DNA from: CAYLLN01 sp033762315
Lineage (GTDB): Bacteria; Planctomycetota; Planctomycetia; Pirellulales; Pirellulaceae
Length of the DNA stretch: 64,000 nucleotides
Direction of reading: 5' to 3'
Assembly (NCBI GenBank): GCA_033762315.1
Contig: JANRLS010000080.1
Location: forward strand, 13,819 to 77,818
Part shown: piece by piece, positions 1 through 9,613 of the stretch
Layout of the letters: every line of letters begins with the position of its first letter
Position numbering within the stretch: position 1 is the first letter of the stretch
Program-made: the position numbers and the translations under genes
The notes under the pieces: generated by a model
Told to the model about the DNA's origin: nothing
What the model saw: the letters and a program-made list of their open reading frames with translations, nothing else
Database searches by the model: none

Positions 1-1
1 C

Positions 2-808
2 ACCGCGATGGCCGAGTATTTCACGTACAAAGGGGAGCACGCGCTGATCGTGTATGACGATCTTTCCAAGCAAGCCGTGGCCTACCGGCAAATGTCGCTG
101 CTCATGCGGCGCCCGCCAGGCCGCGAGGCGTTCCCCGGCGACGTGTTCTATTGCCACAGCCGCCTGCTGGAACGGTCGGCCAAGCTGAGCAAGGAATTCG
201 GCGGCGGCTCGCTCACCAGCTTGCCAATTATCGAAACGCTGGAAGGGGAAGTCTCGGCTTATATTCCGACGAACGTGATTTCGATCACCGACGGACAGAT
301 TTATCTGCAGCCCGACTTGTTCTTCAAAGGTATTCGCCCGGCGATGAACGTCGGCATCTCGGTCAGCCGCGTGGGTGGCTCGGCCCAGATCAAAGCGATG
401 AAAGACAAGCAGGTGGCTGGCGGGTTGCGGTTGGCATTGGCCTCGTTCCGCGAGTTGGAGGCCTTTGCCCAGCTCGGAACCGACCTCGATGCCGCCACGC
501 AGTCGAAGCTCGACCGTGGTTACCGGATGGTCGAACTGCTCAAGCAGCCCCAGTATCAGCCGCTGGATGTGGTCGATCAGATTATCATCATCTACGCGGG
601 AAACACCGGAACGCTCGACGACCTCCCCACCAATAAAGTCCGCGAGTTCGAGACCGAGTTTTTGCAATACGTAAAAGACCAGAAGGCCGCGCTGCGAACG
701 GAGATTCTGGAGACGAAGGAGCTGACGGCCGACCTGAAGACGGCCCTCACCGCCGCCATCCAGCAGTTCAAATCCGGCTTTGTCCAGCGCGTGAAGGCGG
801 CGAAGTAA
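2..808 (+). CDS. atpA: F1-ATP synthase alpha subunit, 3' part
   Basis: This is the 3' part of the gene for the alpha subunit of F1-ATP synthase, the non-catalytic nucleotide-binding subunit of the alpha3-beta3 head. The frame is open from base 2, so the start and the Walker A region lie outside the window; 268 of roughly 500 residues remain. Visible are the conserved YDDLSKQAVAYRQ and RPPGREAFPGDVFY blocks, the SVSRVGG segment that carries the family's catalytic arginine, and the helical C-terminal domain. It is the first gene here of an atpA-atpG-atpD-atpC run. A 66-base gap holding a palindrome separates it from atpG. Confidence 0.96.
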   Translation, partial: TAMAEYFTYKGEHALIVYDDLSKQAVAYRQMSLLMRRPPGREAFPGDVFYCHSRLLERSAKLSKEFGGGSLTSLPIIETLEGEVSAYIPTNVISITDGQIYLQPDLFFKGIRPAMNVGISVSRVGGSAQIKAMKDKQVAGGLRLALASFRELEAFAQLGTDLDAATQSKLDRGYRMVELLKQPQYQPLDVVDQIIIIYAGNTGTLDDLPTNKVREFETEFLQYVKDQKAALRTEILETKELTADLKTALTAAIQQFKSGFVQRVKAAK

Positions 809-812
809 CGAA

Positions 813-866
813 GTAGGGTGGGCTGTGCCCACCTTCATCAAATCCGGTGGGCACAGCCCGCCCTAC
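813..866. repeat. GTGGGC-type palindrome between atpA and atpG
   Basis: Two 21-base arms (813-833 and 846-866) are reverse complements with a single mismatch and enclose a 12-base loop. The right arm ends eight bases before the atpG start codon. Related arms (GTGGGC...GCCCGCC) recur in the non-coding island near 16.5-16.9 kb, so this is one copy of a dispersed repeat. No T-run follows, so it is not a classical terminator. It may act as an RNA stability or attenuation element in the atp mRNA, which is inference. Confidence 0.85.
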
Positions 867-874
867 CAACAATC

Positions 875-1780
875 ATGGCCAAAGCCCGCGCCCTCGATAA
901 ACGCCGCAAGTCCATTCGCAACATCCGCAAGATCACGCGGACGATGGAACTGATCGCCACCGCGCGCTACAAAAAGGCGATGGACCGGGCCACTGCCGCC
1001 ACGGCTTATACCACGCGGATTACGCAGGTGGTGGCCCGCCTGGCCGAGGCGGGGCTGCAGGTGAGCCATCCGCTGCTGGAGCCGCGCGAGAAGGTGAGCC
1101 ATGCCACGCTGCTGGTGCTGACGGCCAATCGGGGCCTCTGCGGCGGTTACAACGGAGCCGTGGTGCGGGCCGCGGCCCCCCGGTTTCAGGAGTTCAAATC
1201 GACGGTGGGCAAAGTGCGGCTGGAAGTGGCTGGCAAGCGGGGGATCGCGGCGATGAAGTATCGCCAGTTCCAGGCCGACGAAACCTATGGCCACTTCAAC
1301 GACCAGCCGAAATTCGAGGAAGTCGAGCCGATCGCCAGCCGTTTTCTCGAAGAATACGCCACCGGCAAGCTCGACCGATTGGACGTGGCTTATACGAAAT
1401 TCATCAGCGCGGCGAAGCAAGTCGCCGTGGTCGAGACCTTGCTCCCGCTCGGCTCGCTTGCCGGGGCTGGCGACGCCAAGACAACTGGCGACGCCAAGCC
1501 AGCCGACGTCGGCGGAGCCTCAATGTATGAATTCCTTCCGTCGGCCGAGAGCATTCTGGAGGAGGTGGTGCCCGCCAGCTTCAAGGCCCGCCTGTTCAAG
1601 TGCTTTTTGGACGCGGCGGTGAGCGAGCAGATCGCCCGGATGATCGCCATGAAGAGCGCCACCGAAGCGGCCTCGGAAATGATCAAGGAACTGTCGATGA
1701 CCTACAACCGCGCCCGCCAAAGCCAGATCACCGGCGAGATCATGGAGATCATCGGCGGCGTGGAAGCGTTGAAAGGCTAG
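875..1780 (+). CDS. atpG: F1-ATP synthase gamma subunit
   Basis: Gamma subunit, the central rotor shaft of F1-ATPase, 301 residues. The ATG at 875 is chosen because the protein then starts MAKARALDKRRKSIRNI, the usual gamma N-terminus; an in-frame codon at 818 would add 19 residues translated from the upstream palindrome. Conserved parts are the N-terminal helix with KITRTMELIATARYKKA, the LTANRGLCGGYN strand, and the C-terminal helix with MKSATEAASEMIKEL. A loop around residues 195-215 carries an exact 14-base duplication at an 18-base period (GDAKTTGDAK) and is longer than I expect for the family. There is no clear Shine-Dalgarno site; the palindrome ends just upstream. Confidence 0.95.
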   Translation: MAKARALDKRRKSIRNIRKITRTMELIATARYKKAMDRATAATAYTTRITQVVARLAEAGLQVSHPLLEPREKVSHATLLVLTANRGLCGGYNGAVVRAAAPRFQEFKSTVGKVRLEVAGKRGIAAMKYRQFQADETYGHFNDQPKFEEVEPIASRFLEEYATGKLDRLDVAYTKFISAAKQVAVVETLLPLGSLAGAGDAKTTGDAKPADVGGASMYEFLPSAESILEEVVPASFKARLFKCFLDAAVSEQIARMIAMKSATEAASEMIKELSMTYNRARQSQITGEIMEIIGGVEALKG

Positions 1781-1846
1781 TTCCAAGTTCGAGGTTGAAG
1801 GTTCCAAAGTTGACCGACCTGGAGCCTTGAACTTCGAACTTGGAAC
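1780..1846. repeat. GTTCCAAGTTCGA palindrome between atpG and atpD
   Basis: Perfect 13-base inverted arms, GTTCCAAGTTCGA at 1780-1792 and TCGAACTTGGAAC at 1834-1846, overlap the last base of the atpG stop codon. The interior is also rich in GTTGAA/TTGAAC words. A shorter relative with GTTCAA/TTGAAC arms lies inside the phosphohexomutase gene at 11925-11972. It is a dispersed repeat of a different family from the one upstream of atpG. Confidence 0.85.
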
Positions 1847-1877
1847 CATTGAAAACTAGAACCAAGCGAGTTTTGTA

Positions 1878-3332
<1,455 letters not shown>

Positions 3333-3338
3333 GTAAAC

Positions 3339-3743
3339 ATGGCCAAGCCGCTGCAATGCGTGATTGTCACCCCGGAACAAACCGCCCTGTCGCAAGAGGC
3401 GGAGTTCGTCGCGTTGCCGCTGTATGACGGCGAGCTGGGGGTGGCCTCGAACCACAGCCCACTCATTGGCCGGCTGGGCTATGGCGAGCTGCGCGTCAAA
3501 AGCGGCGGCACGACGACCCGCTGGTACGTCGATGGAGGCTTCGTCGAGGTGGCCGACAACGTTGTCTCGGTCCTCACGAACCGAGCGGTTCCCGCCGGCA
3601 AGATCGATGGCAAAGCAGCCGGCACCCTGCTCGAAGCCGCCATGCGCAAGCCGGCCCACTCCCCGGAGTTGCTGGAAATTCGGGACCGGCAGATCGCCCA
3701 GGCCCGCGCGCAGATTCGCGTCGCCGCTCGCAACCGGCTGTAA
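3339..3743 (+). CDS. atpC: F1-ATP synthase epsilon subunit
   Basis: Epsilon subunit of F1-ATPase, part of the central stalk and an intrinsic regulator of ATP hydrolysis; 134 residues. The N-terminal beta-sandwich shows the usual signature (QCVIVTPEQTALSQEAEFVALPLYDGELGV in outline, with NHSPLIGRLGYGELR after it), followed by a short helical C-terminal part. It starts six bases after atpD and closes the ATP synthase run; no hairpin with a T-run follows it. Confidence 0.93.
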   Translation: MAKPLQCVIVTPEQTALSQEAEFVALPLYDGELGVASNHSPLIGRLGYGELRVKSGGTTTRWYVDGGFVEVADNVVSVLTNRAVPAGKIDGKAAGTLLEAAMRKPAHSPELLEIRDRQIAQARAQIRVAARNRL

Positions 3744-3820
3744 CGCCGCTCCGCGCACCGCTCGATGAATTCTCGGCGATTTCGCGCTTCCGCTCTCGCC
3801 CCGCGCACCGCCGCCTGCCG

Positions 3821-4432
3821 ATGAATCTTGATAGCGGTCCGCCGCGCCAAGTTGGTGCCGCCCGCGTCGCCCGGAAATCGCCGATGGACCAGCCGATTCT
3901 GCTTCTCGACCGGCACAGTCTGCCCAGGCCGCACATCCGGCCCCGGCAGGCGCGCGTTCGGCTCGAAATTCTGCGGGGCCGAGTGCGCGAGCGTTTCCGG
4001 CAAGTGCCGGGCAAGGTGTGTTTGATTGGCTCGGCTGCTGATTGCGACCTGGTGATTGGCGACTCGCGGTTTCCCGAGGCGTATGCCTATTTGCTGGTGA
4101 GTGGTACCCAAGTGACGATTCGCCGGCTCGGAGGGGGGCCGCCGCTCGCCGTGTGCGGCGAGGGGGTCGAGTCGAGCGAGCTGTTTCATGGCGATGTAGT
4201 CTCGCTCGGCGGCTTCGAATTGCGCGTGCTGATCGACGATGAAGCGCCTGCCGATGATTCGGATGACGACCGGGACCACGCTTCGCTGCCGTTTGCCCCT
4301 TCCGCTACCGATCACCTCGTGGCGATCGACGAAGTGCGGGTGCTACTGGCCGACATTCGGACGGCGTTGGGGGAGCGGACGATCGCGCCTCCCCTGTTTC
4401 TCGCGCACCTTCCCCTCAAGGCCAGCGCCTAA
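3821..4432 (+). CDS. FHA-domain-like protein
   Basis: A 203-residue cytoplasmic protein with a forkhead-associated-like beta domain at about residues 45-145: VCLIGSAADCDLVI, then a strand with QVTIRRL and a GDVVSLGGFELRVL ending. FHA domains usually bind phosphothreonine peptides. Here the canonical GR and SRxH residues are replaced (GS, and DSRFPEAY), so binding may be lost or altered. The acidic stretch after the domain (DDEAPADDSDDDRD) is followed by a helix. An alternative start is ATG 3884 (MDQPILLLDRH). The ATG of a small gene follows 14 bases after its stop, suggesting an operon. The partner is unknown. Confidence 0.6.
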   Translation: MNLDSGPPRQVGAARVARKSPMDQPILLLDRHSLPRPHIRPRQARVRLEILRGRVRERFRQVPGKVCLIGSAADCDLVIGDSRFPEAYAYLLVSGTQVTIRRLGGGPPLAVCGEGVESSELFHGDVVSLGGFELRVLIDDEAPADDSDDDRDHASLPFAPSATDHLVAIDEVRVLLADIRTALGERTIAPPLFLAHLPLKASA

Positions 4433-4445
4433 GCGAGCGATTTCC

Positions 4446-4727
4446 ATGCCCCTTGGCGACAGCCCGATCAGTGGCCTTATCGCGGTCGAGCCGCTGCCGG
4501 CCGGCGATTGGCCCGCCGCAACCGACGATTCGTCGCTTGGCGCGCTGCTTTGCAGCCTGGCACACGCACCGGCTCTCGCCGCCGAGGACGCACCAGTGCT
4601 CGTGGCCAGCACCCGGTGGCTCGCGCCAGACGACGGCCCGCCAACGGCGACGATTCGGGCGGACCTGGCCCGCTTGCTCGACGACTTGCAAGACCAGTAC
4701 GATCAACTGGCCGACCGCCTGGGATAG
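4446..4727 (+). CDS. Small uncharacterised protein
   Basis: I do not recognise this 93-residue protein. It is acidic, without a signal peptide or membrane segment; the middle is rich in Ala, Leu and Asp, and the C-terminal third (ATIRADLARLLDDLQDQYDQLADRL) looks like an amphipathic helix or short coiled coil. It lies 13 bases after the FHA-like gene in the same direction. The following membrane-protein gene starts 47 bases later, so it may belong to the same transcript. Start ATG 4446 is the first in-frame ATG after the FHA stop. Confidence 0.45.
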   Translation: MPLGDSPISGLIAVEPLPAGDWPAATDDSSLGALLCSLAHAPALAAEDAPVLVASTRWLAPDDGPPTATIRADLARLLDDLQDQYDQLADRLG

Positions 4728-4774
4728 TATTCGTCCGTGATCGTCCCCGAGTCGCCCGGCCAGCGAGGGACGCC

Positions 4775-7504
4775 GTGCCCGGAAGTTCGTCCAGTCCCAC
4801 TTCGTCGCGTCCCGCGGTTGCTGCCGGGCTCGTCGGCGCGCTGCTGCTGGCGCTGTTTGCTCCGGCGCTGTTCAGCGATCGGTCGTTTGCCCTGCGCGAC
4901 GCGGCCCACTACTACGATCCGCTCTGGCACTGGACTCGCGGCGAGTGGCAAGCGGGGCGCGTGCCACTGTGGAATCCACTCGAGAACGGGGGCGTGCCGC
5001 AGGCGGCGGACACGACAAGCAGCCTGTTCTATCCGGGGCAACTCCTCTTCGCATTGCCGCTCGATTTCGCGATCTGCTTCAAGATGTATGTCGTGGGTCA
5101 TGCGATCCTGGCGGCGGCAGGGGCCTTTTGGCTCGCGAGGCAGGGAGGTGCGAGCCCCGGCGCGGCGGCTGTTGCGGCAATGAGCTATGCCGGTGGCGGG
5201 AGCGTGCTATTTCAGTACTGCAATCCGGTCTATCTGGTCGGCGCGGCGTGGCTGCCGCCCGTCGTGCTGGCAAGCGACGCGATGTTGCGGCACGGGAGCA
5301 GGCCCGCGGCAATTGGTCTGGCGGTGGGCCTGGCACTGATGATTTTGGGAGGCGATCCGCAAGGTGCCTATCACGGGCTGATCGTCGCCGCGCTGCTGAT
5401 GCTGCTCCTTGGCTCAGCCTGGCTTCGTAGGCGACTTTTTCGCCACCGCAACGATCCGGAAACGAATCCGCGGCCCGCGTGGGAAGGGCTGCTCTTGCTT
5501 CCGGCGGCGGCGCTATTGGCCGCATGTCTGGCAGCGGTGCAGGTGCTGCCGAGTCGCGAAGCGACCCCAACGAGCCTGCGCGCCCTCGCCGACGAGCCCC
5601 GAAACCTGTGGGAAGCGGCTAGTGCCGGCGGGGGCTGGGGGAAACTCGTCCGCCAGCCTCCGCAAGAAACGCATCTGGCCGCGGCTTACGACTTTAGCGT
5701 CGGCCCGTGGCGACTCGTGGAGTTGGTGTGGCCGAACGTCAGCGGTCGGATGTATCCGACGCATCGCCGCTGGCTGTCGCTCTTGCCGGTCGAAGGTCGC
5801 ATCTGGACCCCCTCGCTGTATCTCGGCCTCGTGCCGCTGGTGCTGGGGCTGTCGGTATTTCGCCTGTGGGGAGGCGCGGAGGTTCGCATCCGCTGGCTGT
5901 CGTGGATCACGTTGCTGTTCACGCTGGGGAGCCTCGGGGCCTATGGCTTGGGGTGGGTAGCCCGCGAAATCGTGGCTCTGCTAGGTGGCGGAGAGGATAT
6001 GGCCGTCGGATCGCCGGTGGGCGGTGTCTATTGGTTGTTCGTCATCGCGCTGCCGAAGTACGTCTATTTTCGCTACCCGGCGAAGCTGCTCGTGGTGGCG
6101 GCGTTGGGATTGAGCCAGCTCGCGGCCATGGGCTGGGATCGGGCGCTTCATCGGGAACTAGGCCAGCCGACGCGTGGACTGCGGCGAACATTGTTGCTTC
6201 TCGGCGGAGTTAGCGGCGTGGCGGCAATCGTCGGGCTGACCTGTTCGCGGTTCGTGGTGCTCGGAGCAGGGAGCGTCGATCCGACATTCGGCCCCTTTGA
6301 CAGCCGTGGCGCGTGGCGCGACATCATCGGGGCATTTATGCACACGGCAGTTGTGGGAATGGCGGGATGGTGGCTGCTCAGGGAATCGAAGATTCAACGA
6401 TACACGCCCGACGCGCCCGCGAGGGAGACCGAAAACCCTCGCTGGCGCTTCGGGCTTGTATTGGTTGCCCTCGACCTGGCGATTGCCAACTACTGGCTAG
6501 TGCCTACCGCGCCGGCCGCATTGTGGCGCGAGCCTTCGCGGGCGATGGCGGCGATAGACCCGAACTCGGGCCGCGTGTTACGCCTGGCGGGGGCGTGGCG
6601 ACCAGCGGAATTCGCGACTACCGGCTCGCCGCGGAGACTTGAGGAGTTGATCGAATTCGAGCGCGATACGCTCTATCCCAAGTTCCATCTTCGCGGCCGC
6701 GTCGCGGGGGCTGATTCGTATGGCGGCCTGCAAGCGGCCGACTATGAGCTTGTGCTGCAAATTGCCCAGGAAATGGCCGCGCCGCAAGCCGACGGCACGC
6801 GACTGCCGCATCCGGACGTGCTGCGAATGCTGGGGGTGGAGTGGCTAATCGTGCCCGTCGGTAGCGAGGTGGATTTCGCCGAGCCGACCGCGACCCCCGG
6901 CGTGTGGCGAATTCCAAATCCGCTGCCGAGAGCCTGGATCGCGGACTCGGTCGAGGTGCAGCCGCCGCTGCCTACCGGTGCGAGTCTCGCACAGTGGCGC
7001 GAGCAAACGCGCGCCGCGCTCTTTCCCAGCGGCAAGCCGCGCGATTTTCTCCACCGTCCCGTCATTGAACTGTCGCGTCCCAGCCCGCTGATCCCGTCGC
7101 GCGACCTGCCACGGATCGAGGAGTTCTGCCGAATGGTTCACGACCAGCCGCAACTGGTGCGGATCGAAGTGGCCCGCAATACTCCCGGCACGCTCATTCT
7201 GGCCGACCGCTTCGCTCCCGGCTGGCGGGCTACGGTCATTCCCGCCGATCCGAACCGCCAACCCTTCGAGACGGGGATCGTCCGGGCAAACCGCGTGCTG
7301 CGCGGCGCCCTGGTGCCCCAGGGAAGGCACACGGTCGAGTTTTGCTACGAGCCTGCCTCCGTGGTTCAAGGAGGGGTCATCAGCGCGGTAAGCTGGACGC
7401 TCGTGGGAGTGGCGGCACTCGCGGCCTGGCTGCTCCGCCGAGCGCGACGACACGAGGCGCGAACGACTCTCACAACAGGCGGCACGCCAGGCGACGATTC
7501 ATGA
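4775..7504 (+). CDS. YfhO-like multi-pass membrane protein
   Basis: A membrane protein of about 909 residues that resembles the YfhO family (GT-C glycosyltransferase-like fold). The N-terminal block, one membrane helix then ALRDAAHYYDPLWHW and WNPLENGGVPQAAD, matches the first-loop motif of that family, where acidic residues sit at the sugar-lipid site. About ten or more hydrophobic helices follow up to residue ~560, then a large extracytoplasmic domain, and one final helix near residue 885 before a basic tail. The GTG at 4775 is used because GAGGGA lies seven bases upstream and the first helix starts 13 residues later. Its stop overlaps the next start codon (ATGA). Substrate unknown. Confidence 0.7.
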   Translation: MPGSSSSPTSSRPAVAAGLVGALLLALFAPALFSDRSFALRDAAHYYDPLWHWTRGEWQAGRVPLWNPLENGGVPQAADTTSSLFYPGQLLFALPLDFAICFKMYVVGHAILAAAGAFWLARQGGASPGAAAVAAMSYAGGGSVLFQYCNPVYLVGAAWLPPVVLASDAMLRHGSRPAAIGLAVGLALMILGGDPQGAYHGLIVAALLMLLLGSAWLRRRLFRHRNDPETNPRPAWEGLLLLPAAALLAACLAAVQVLPSREATPTSLRALADEPRNLWEAASAGGGWGKLVRQPPQETHLAAAYDFSVGPWRLVELVWPNVSGRMYPTHRRWLSLLPVEGRIWTPSLYLGLVPLVLGLSVFRLWGGAEVRIRWLSWITLLFTLGSLGAYGLGWVAREIVALLGGGEDMAVGSPVGGVYWLFVIALPKYVYFRYPAKLLVVAALGLSQLAAMGWDRALHRELGQPTRGLRRTLLLLGGVSGVAAIVGLTCSRFVVLGAGSVDPTFGPFDSRGAWRDIIGAFMHTAVVGMAGWWLLRESKIQRYTPDAPARETENPRWRFGLVLVALDLAIANYWLVPTAPAALWREPSRAMAAIDPNSGRVLRLAGAWRPAEFATTGSPRRLEELIEFERDTLYPKFHLRGRVAGADSYGGLQAADYELVLQIAQEMAAPQADGTRLPHPDVLRMLGVEWLIVPVGSEVDFAEPTATPGVWRIPNPLPRAWIADSVEVQPPLPTGASLAQWREQTRAALFPSGKPRDFLHRPVIELSRPSPLIPSRDLPRIEEFCRMVHDQPQLVRIEVARNTPGTLILADRFAPGWRATVIPADPNRQPFETGIVRANRVLRGALVPQGRHTVEFCYEPASVVQGGVISAVSWTLVGVAALAAWLLRRARRHEARTTLTTGGTPGDDS

Positions 7505-8445
7505 TAGCCACGCACCCGATGATCGAATTCCGCCGCTTGCATCGGCACTTTGGGGCGACGCGGGCGGTCCACGATATTTCGCTGGAAGTGCGGCGCGGGC
7601 AAGTGTTTGGGTATATCGGCCCCAATGGCGCGGGAAAAACGACCAGCATGAGGATTCTGGCGACGCTCGATCTCCCCACCTGGGGCGATGCGCTCGTCGA
7701 TGGCTTCTCGTGCATCAACGACCCCGACCGGGTCCGCCGCCGCCTAGGCTTCATGCCCGACTATTTCGGCACCTATGCCGATGTGAACTGCCAGGAATAT
7801 CTCGACTTTTTCGCCCGCAGCTATGGATTGGTCGGGCGCGAGCGGCATCGGGCCCTCCAGCACACGATGGCCTTCACCGGGCTTGATGTGCTGGCCGAAA
7901 AACCGATTCGCGGTCTCTCGAAGGGGATGAAGCAGCGGCTGTGCCTGGGGCGAGCGATGATCCACGACCCGGCGGTGCTGATTCTCGACGAGCCGGCGAA
8001 CGGCCTCGATCCGCGGGCCCGCATCGAGCTGCGCGAGATGATTCGCCACCTCGCCGCCGATGGCAAGACAATCCTCGTCAGCTCGCACATTCTCACCGAA
8101 CTGGCCGAAATGTGCGACGTGGTCGGCATCATCGAGCGCGGCACGCTACTGGCGGTGGGCAGCGTCGCCGAGATTCAGAAGCAGCAAATGCCTCACCGCG
8201 AGGTGCAGGTGAAGGTGCTGGGGGGAGCCGCGGCCCTGGCCATGTGGCTGGGACAGCGTCCCGATGTCGCGCAGATCAAGGTTGAAGGCCCTGTGTGCCG
8301 CTTCACCCATGCGGGAGACGAAGCGAGCGAAGTCGCACTCCTCAAAGAACTGGTGCTGGCCGATTTTGCCATCGCCGAATTCGGCAGTCGGGCCCAATCG
8401 CTGGAAGACGTATTCTTGGCGGTGACGAAGGGGCTGGTTCAGTAG
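7501..8445 (+). CDS. ABC transporter ATP-binding protein
   Basis: ATP-binding subunit of an ABC-2 (DrrA/CcmA-type) exporter, 314 residues. Visible are the Walker A motif GPNGAGKTT (residues 40-48), the signature-like LSKGMKQRL, Walker B VLILDEPANGLDP, and the H-loop SSH. A C-terminal regulatory domain of about 90 residues follows. The ATG overlaps the stop of the upstream YfhO-like gene by four bases, so the two are translationally coupled. No separate ABC permease is adjacent; the next gene is on the other strand. The partner permease is therefore either elsewhere or, less likely, the upstream membrane protein. Confidence 0.9.
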   Translation: MIATHPMIEFRRLHRHFGATRAVHDISLEVRRGQVFGYIGPNGAGKTTSMRILATLDLPTWGDALVDGFSCINDPDRVRRRLGFMPDYFGTYADVNCQEYLDFFARSYGLVGRERHRALQHTMAFTGLDVLAEKPIRGLSKGMKQRLCLGRAMIHDPAVLILDEPANGLDPRARIELREMIRHLAADGKTILVSSHILTELAEMCDVVGIIERGTLLAVGSVAEIQKQQMPHREVQVKVLGGAAALAMWLGQRPDVAQIKVEGPVCRFTHAGDEASEVALLKELVLADFAIAEFGSRAQSLEDVFLAVTKGLVQ

Positions 8446-8478
8446 CCCGCGCCGGTCGCGCCGAAGATTCACCGGTTG

Positions 8479-9306
8479 TCAGAATGACGCTGCGTCGTAT
8501 TCCAGTGCGTCAAGTCGCACCAGCTCGTCGATCATGGCTTGCGTGTCGCTAGCGATGGCCGACATTTGCTCGATCCACAGCGGCGACGCAGGGGCTGGCG
8601 CGGCGAACAGCTCCCCTTGGTAGCAGCCCAAGATGGCGGTGCCAATGCGGCGGTTTAGGTCGCTGCTGGGGCTGGGATCGGCCAGTGACGACGCCAGCGA
8701 AGCACGCAGAGAGGCGACCACGAGCTGGGCGGCAAGCTCCCGCTCGTCGCGCGATTGGGCATGGGCCAGATCGGCGGCAAAATCGGCGGCGCGGTCCGGA
8801 TCGAAGGCAAACTCGGCGACATCGATCCAGCGGGCCGGATGCGCGAGGAGCACGTCGTTCCAGCGTTCCACGCGCAGTCGCAATTGGTTGAGCACCGCTG
8901 CTTCGCCTGGCAAGAGAGCGGTGGAATCGGCAAGCAGGGCGAGCAGGCGGCGGCGGGCTTCGAGATGGCCGGCCAGCACGTTGCGGGCCACCGGGGCGAG
9001 GTTGGCGGTTCCTTGGCGGGCATCGTGAGCGGCCGCGACCGCGGCCCAGAGGCGAGCCAGCAGTTCGGCAACGAGAATCTCCTCGAGGAGCGGCCGGATG
9101 CGCGACCACGAAAGTGTTGCCGGACGGGGCAATTCCCCCGCGGCTCCCGCCAGTCGCCGCAGCATGCGGGTCCAGCGGTCGAGTCGGCAGCGGGCGGCAG
9201 CCCAGTATGCTTCTTGCCAGGCGAGCGGGGGTTCCGCCCCTTCGACCAACACGGGGGAGTGGACGGCAATCAAGGCGGCCAGTTCGGCCAGATCGCGAGC
9301 GTGCAT
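8479..9306 (-). CDS. Uncharacterised helical protein
   Basis: An unrecognised protein of about 275 residues, rich in Ala, Leu and Arg and apparently all-helical, with many tryptophans spaced through it. There is no signal peptide and no metal-binding motif I can name. The ATG at 9306 (MHARDLAELAALIAVHSP) is chosen because the frame further upstream reads through a palindrome and low-complexity sequence without protein-like composition. It is transcribed toward the ABC gene, ending 33 bases from it, and is divergent from the phosphodiesterase gene. Confidence 0.5.
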   Translation of the reverse strand: MHARDLAELAALIAVHSPVLVEGAEPPLAWQEAYWAAARCRLDRWTRMLRRLAGAAGELPRPATLSWSRIRPLLEEILVAELLARLWAAVAAAHDARQGTANLAPVARNVLAGHLEARRRLLALLADSTALLPGEAAVLNQLRLRVERWNDVLLAHPARWIDVAEFAFDPDRAADFAADLAHAQSRDERELAAQLVVASLRASLASSLADPSPSSDLNRRIGTAILGCYQGELFAAPAPASPLWIEQMSAIASDTQAMIDELVRLDALEYDAASF

Positions 9307-9354
9307 CGGTGCGACTTCTGGCCTGCGGGCGGGGCCGGGATGGTGACTTGGCCC

Positions 9355-9396
9355 GCTGCCGACCAGGCCCGAGGGGACGAGGGCCTGGTCGGCAGC
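9355..9396. repeat. Perfect 16-base palindrome in the 9.3-9.6 kb divergent gap
   Basis: Arms GCTGCCGACCAGGCCC (9355-9370) and GGGCCTGGTCGGCAGC (9381-9396) are exact reverse complements around a 10-base loop. The 307-base divergent gap (9307-9613) holds nothing else I recognise apart from AT-richer sequence near 9470-9510 that may carry promoters. There is no T-run on either side, so I read it as a dispersed REP-like element, not a terminator. Confidence 0.75.
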
Positions 9397-9613
9397 AGGG
9401 GTGATGATTCTGGGAAGTAGGCTAAGGCAAGCGGTATGCCGGTTCGCGGCAGGAGGTGCCGGGGAGTGCCGTAAGTCGTTATTCGCATTGCAGTTATGAT
9501 CGGATATGGCCCTGCCGTGGTGAGTTTGCGATGCGCCGCGCGTCGTTCGAATGCCACAGCCCCTGGCACACCACGTTGGCTTCGGGCAACATGGTTGGCA
9601 CGGAGCAACCTTC

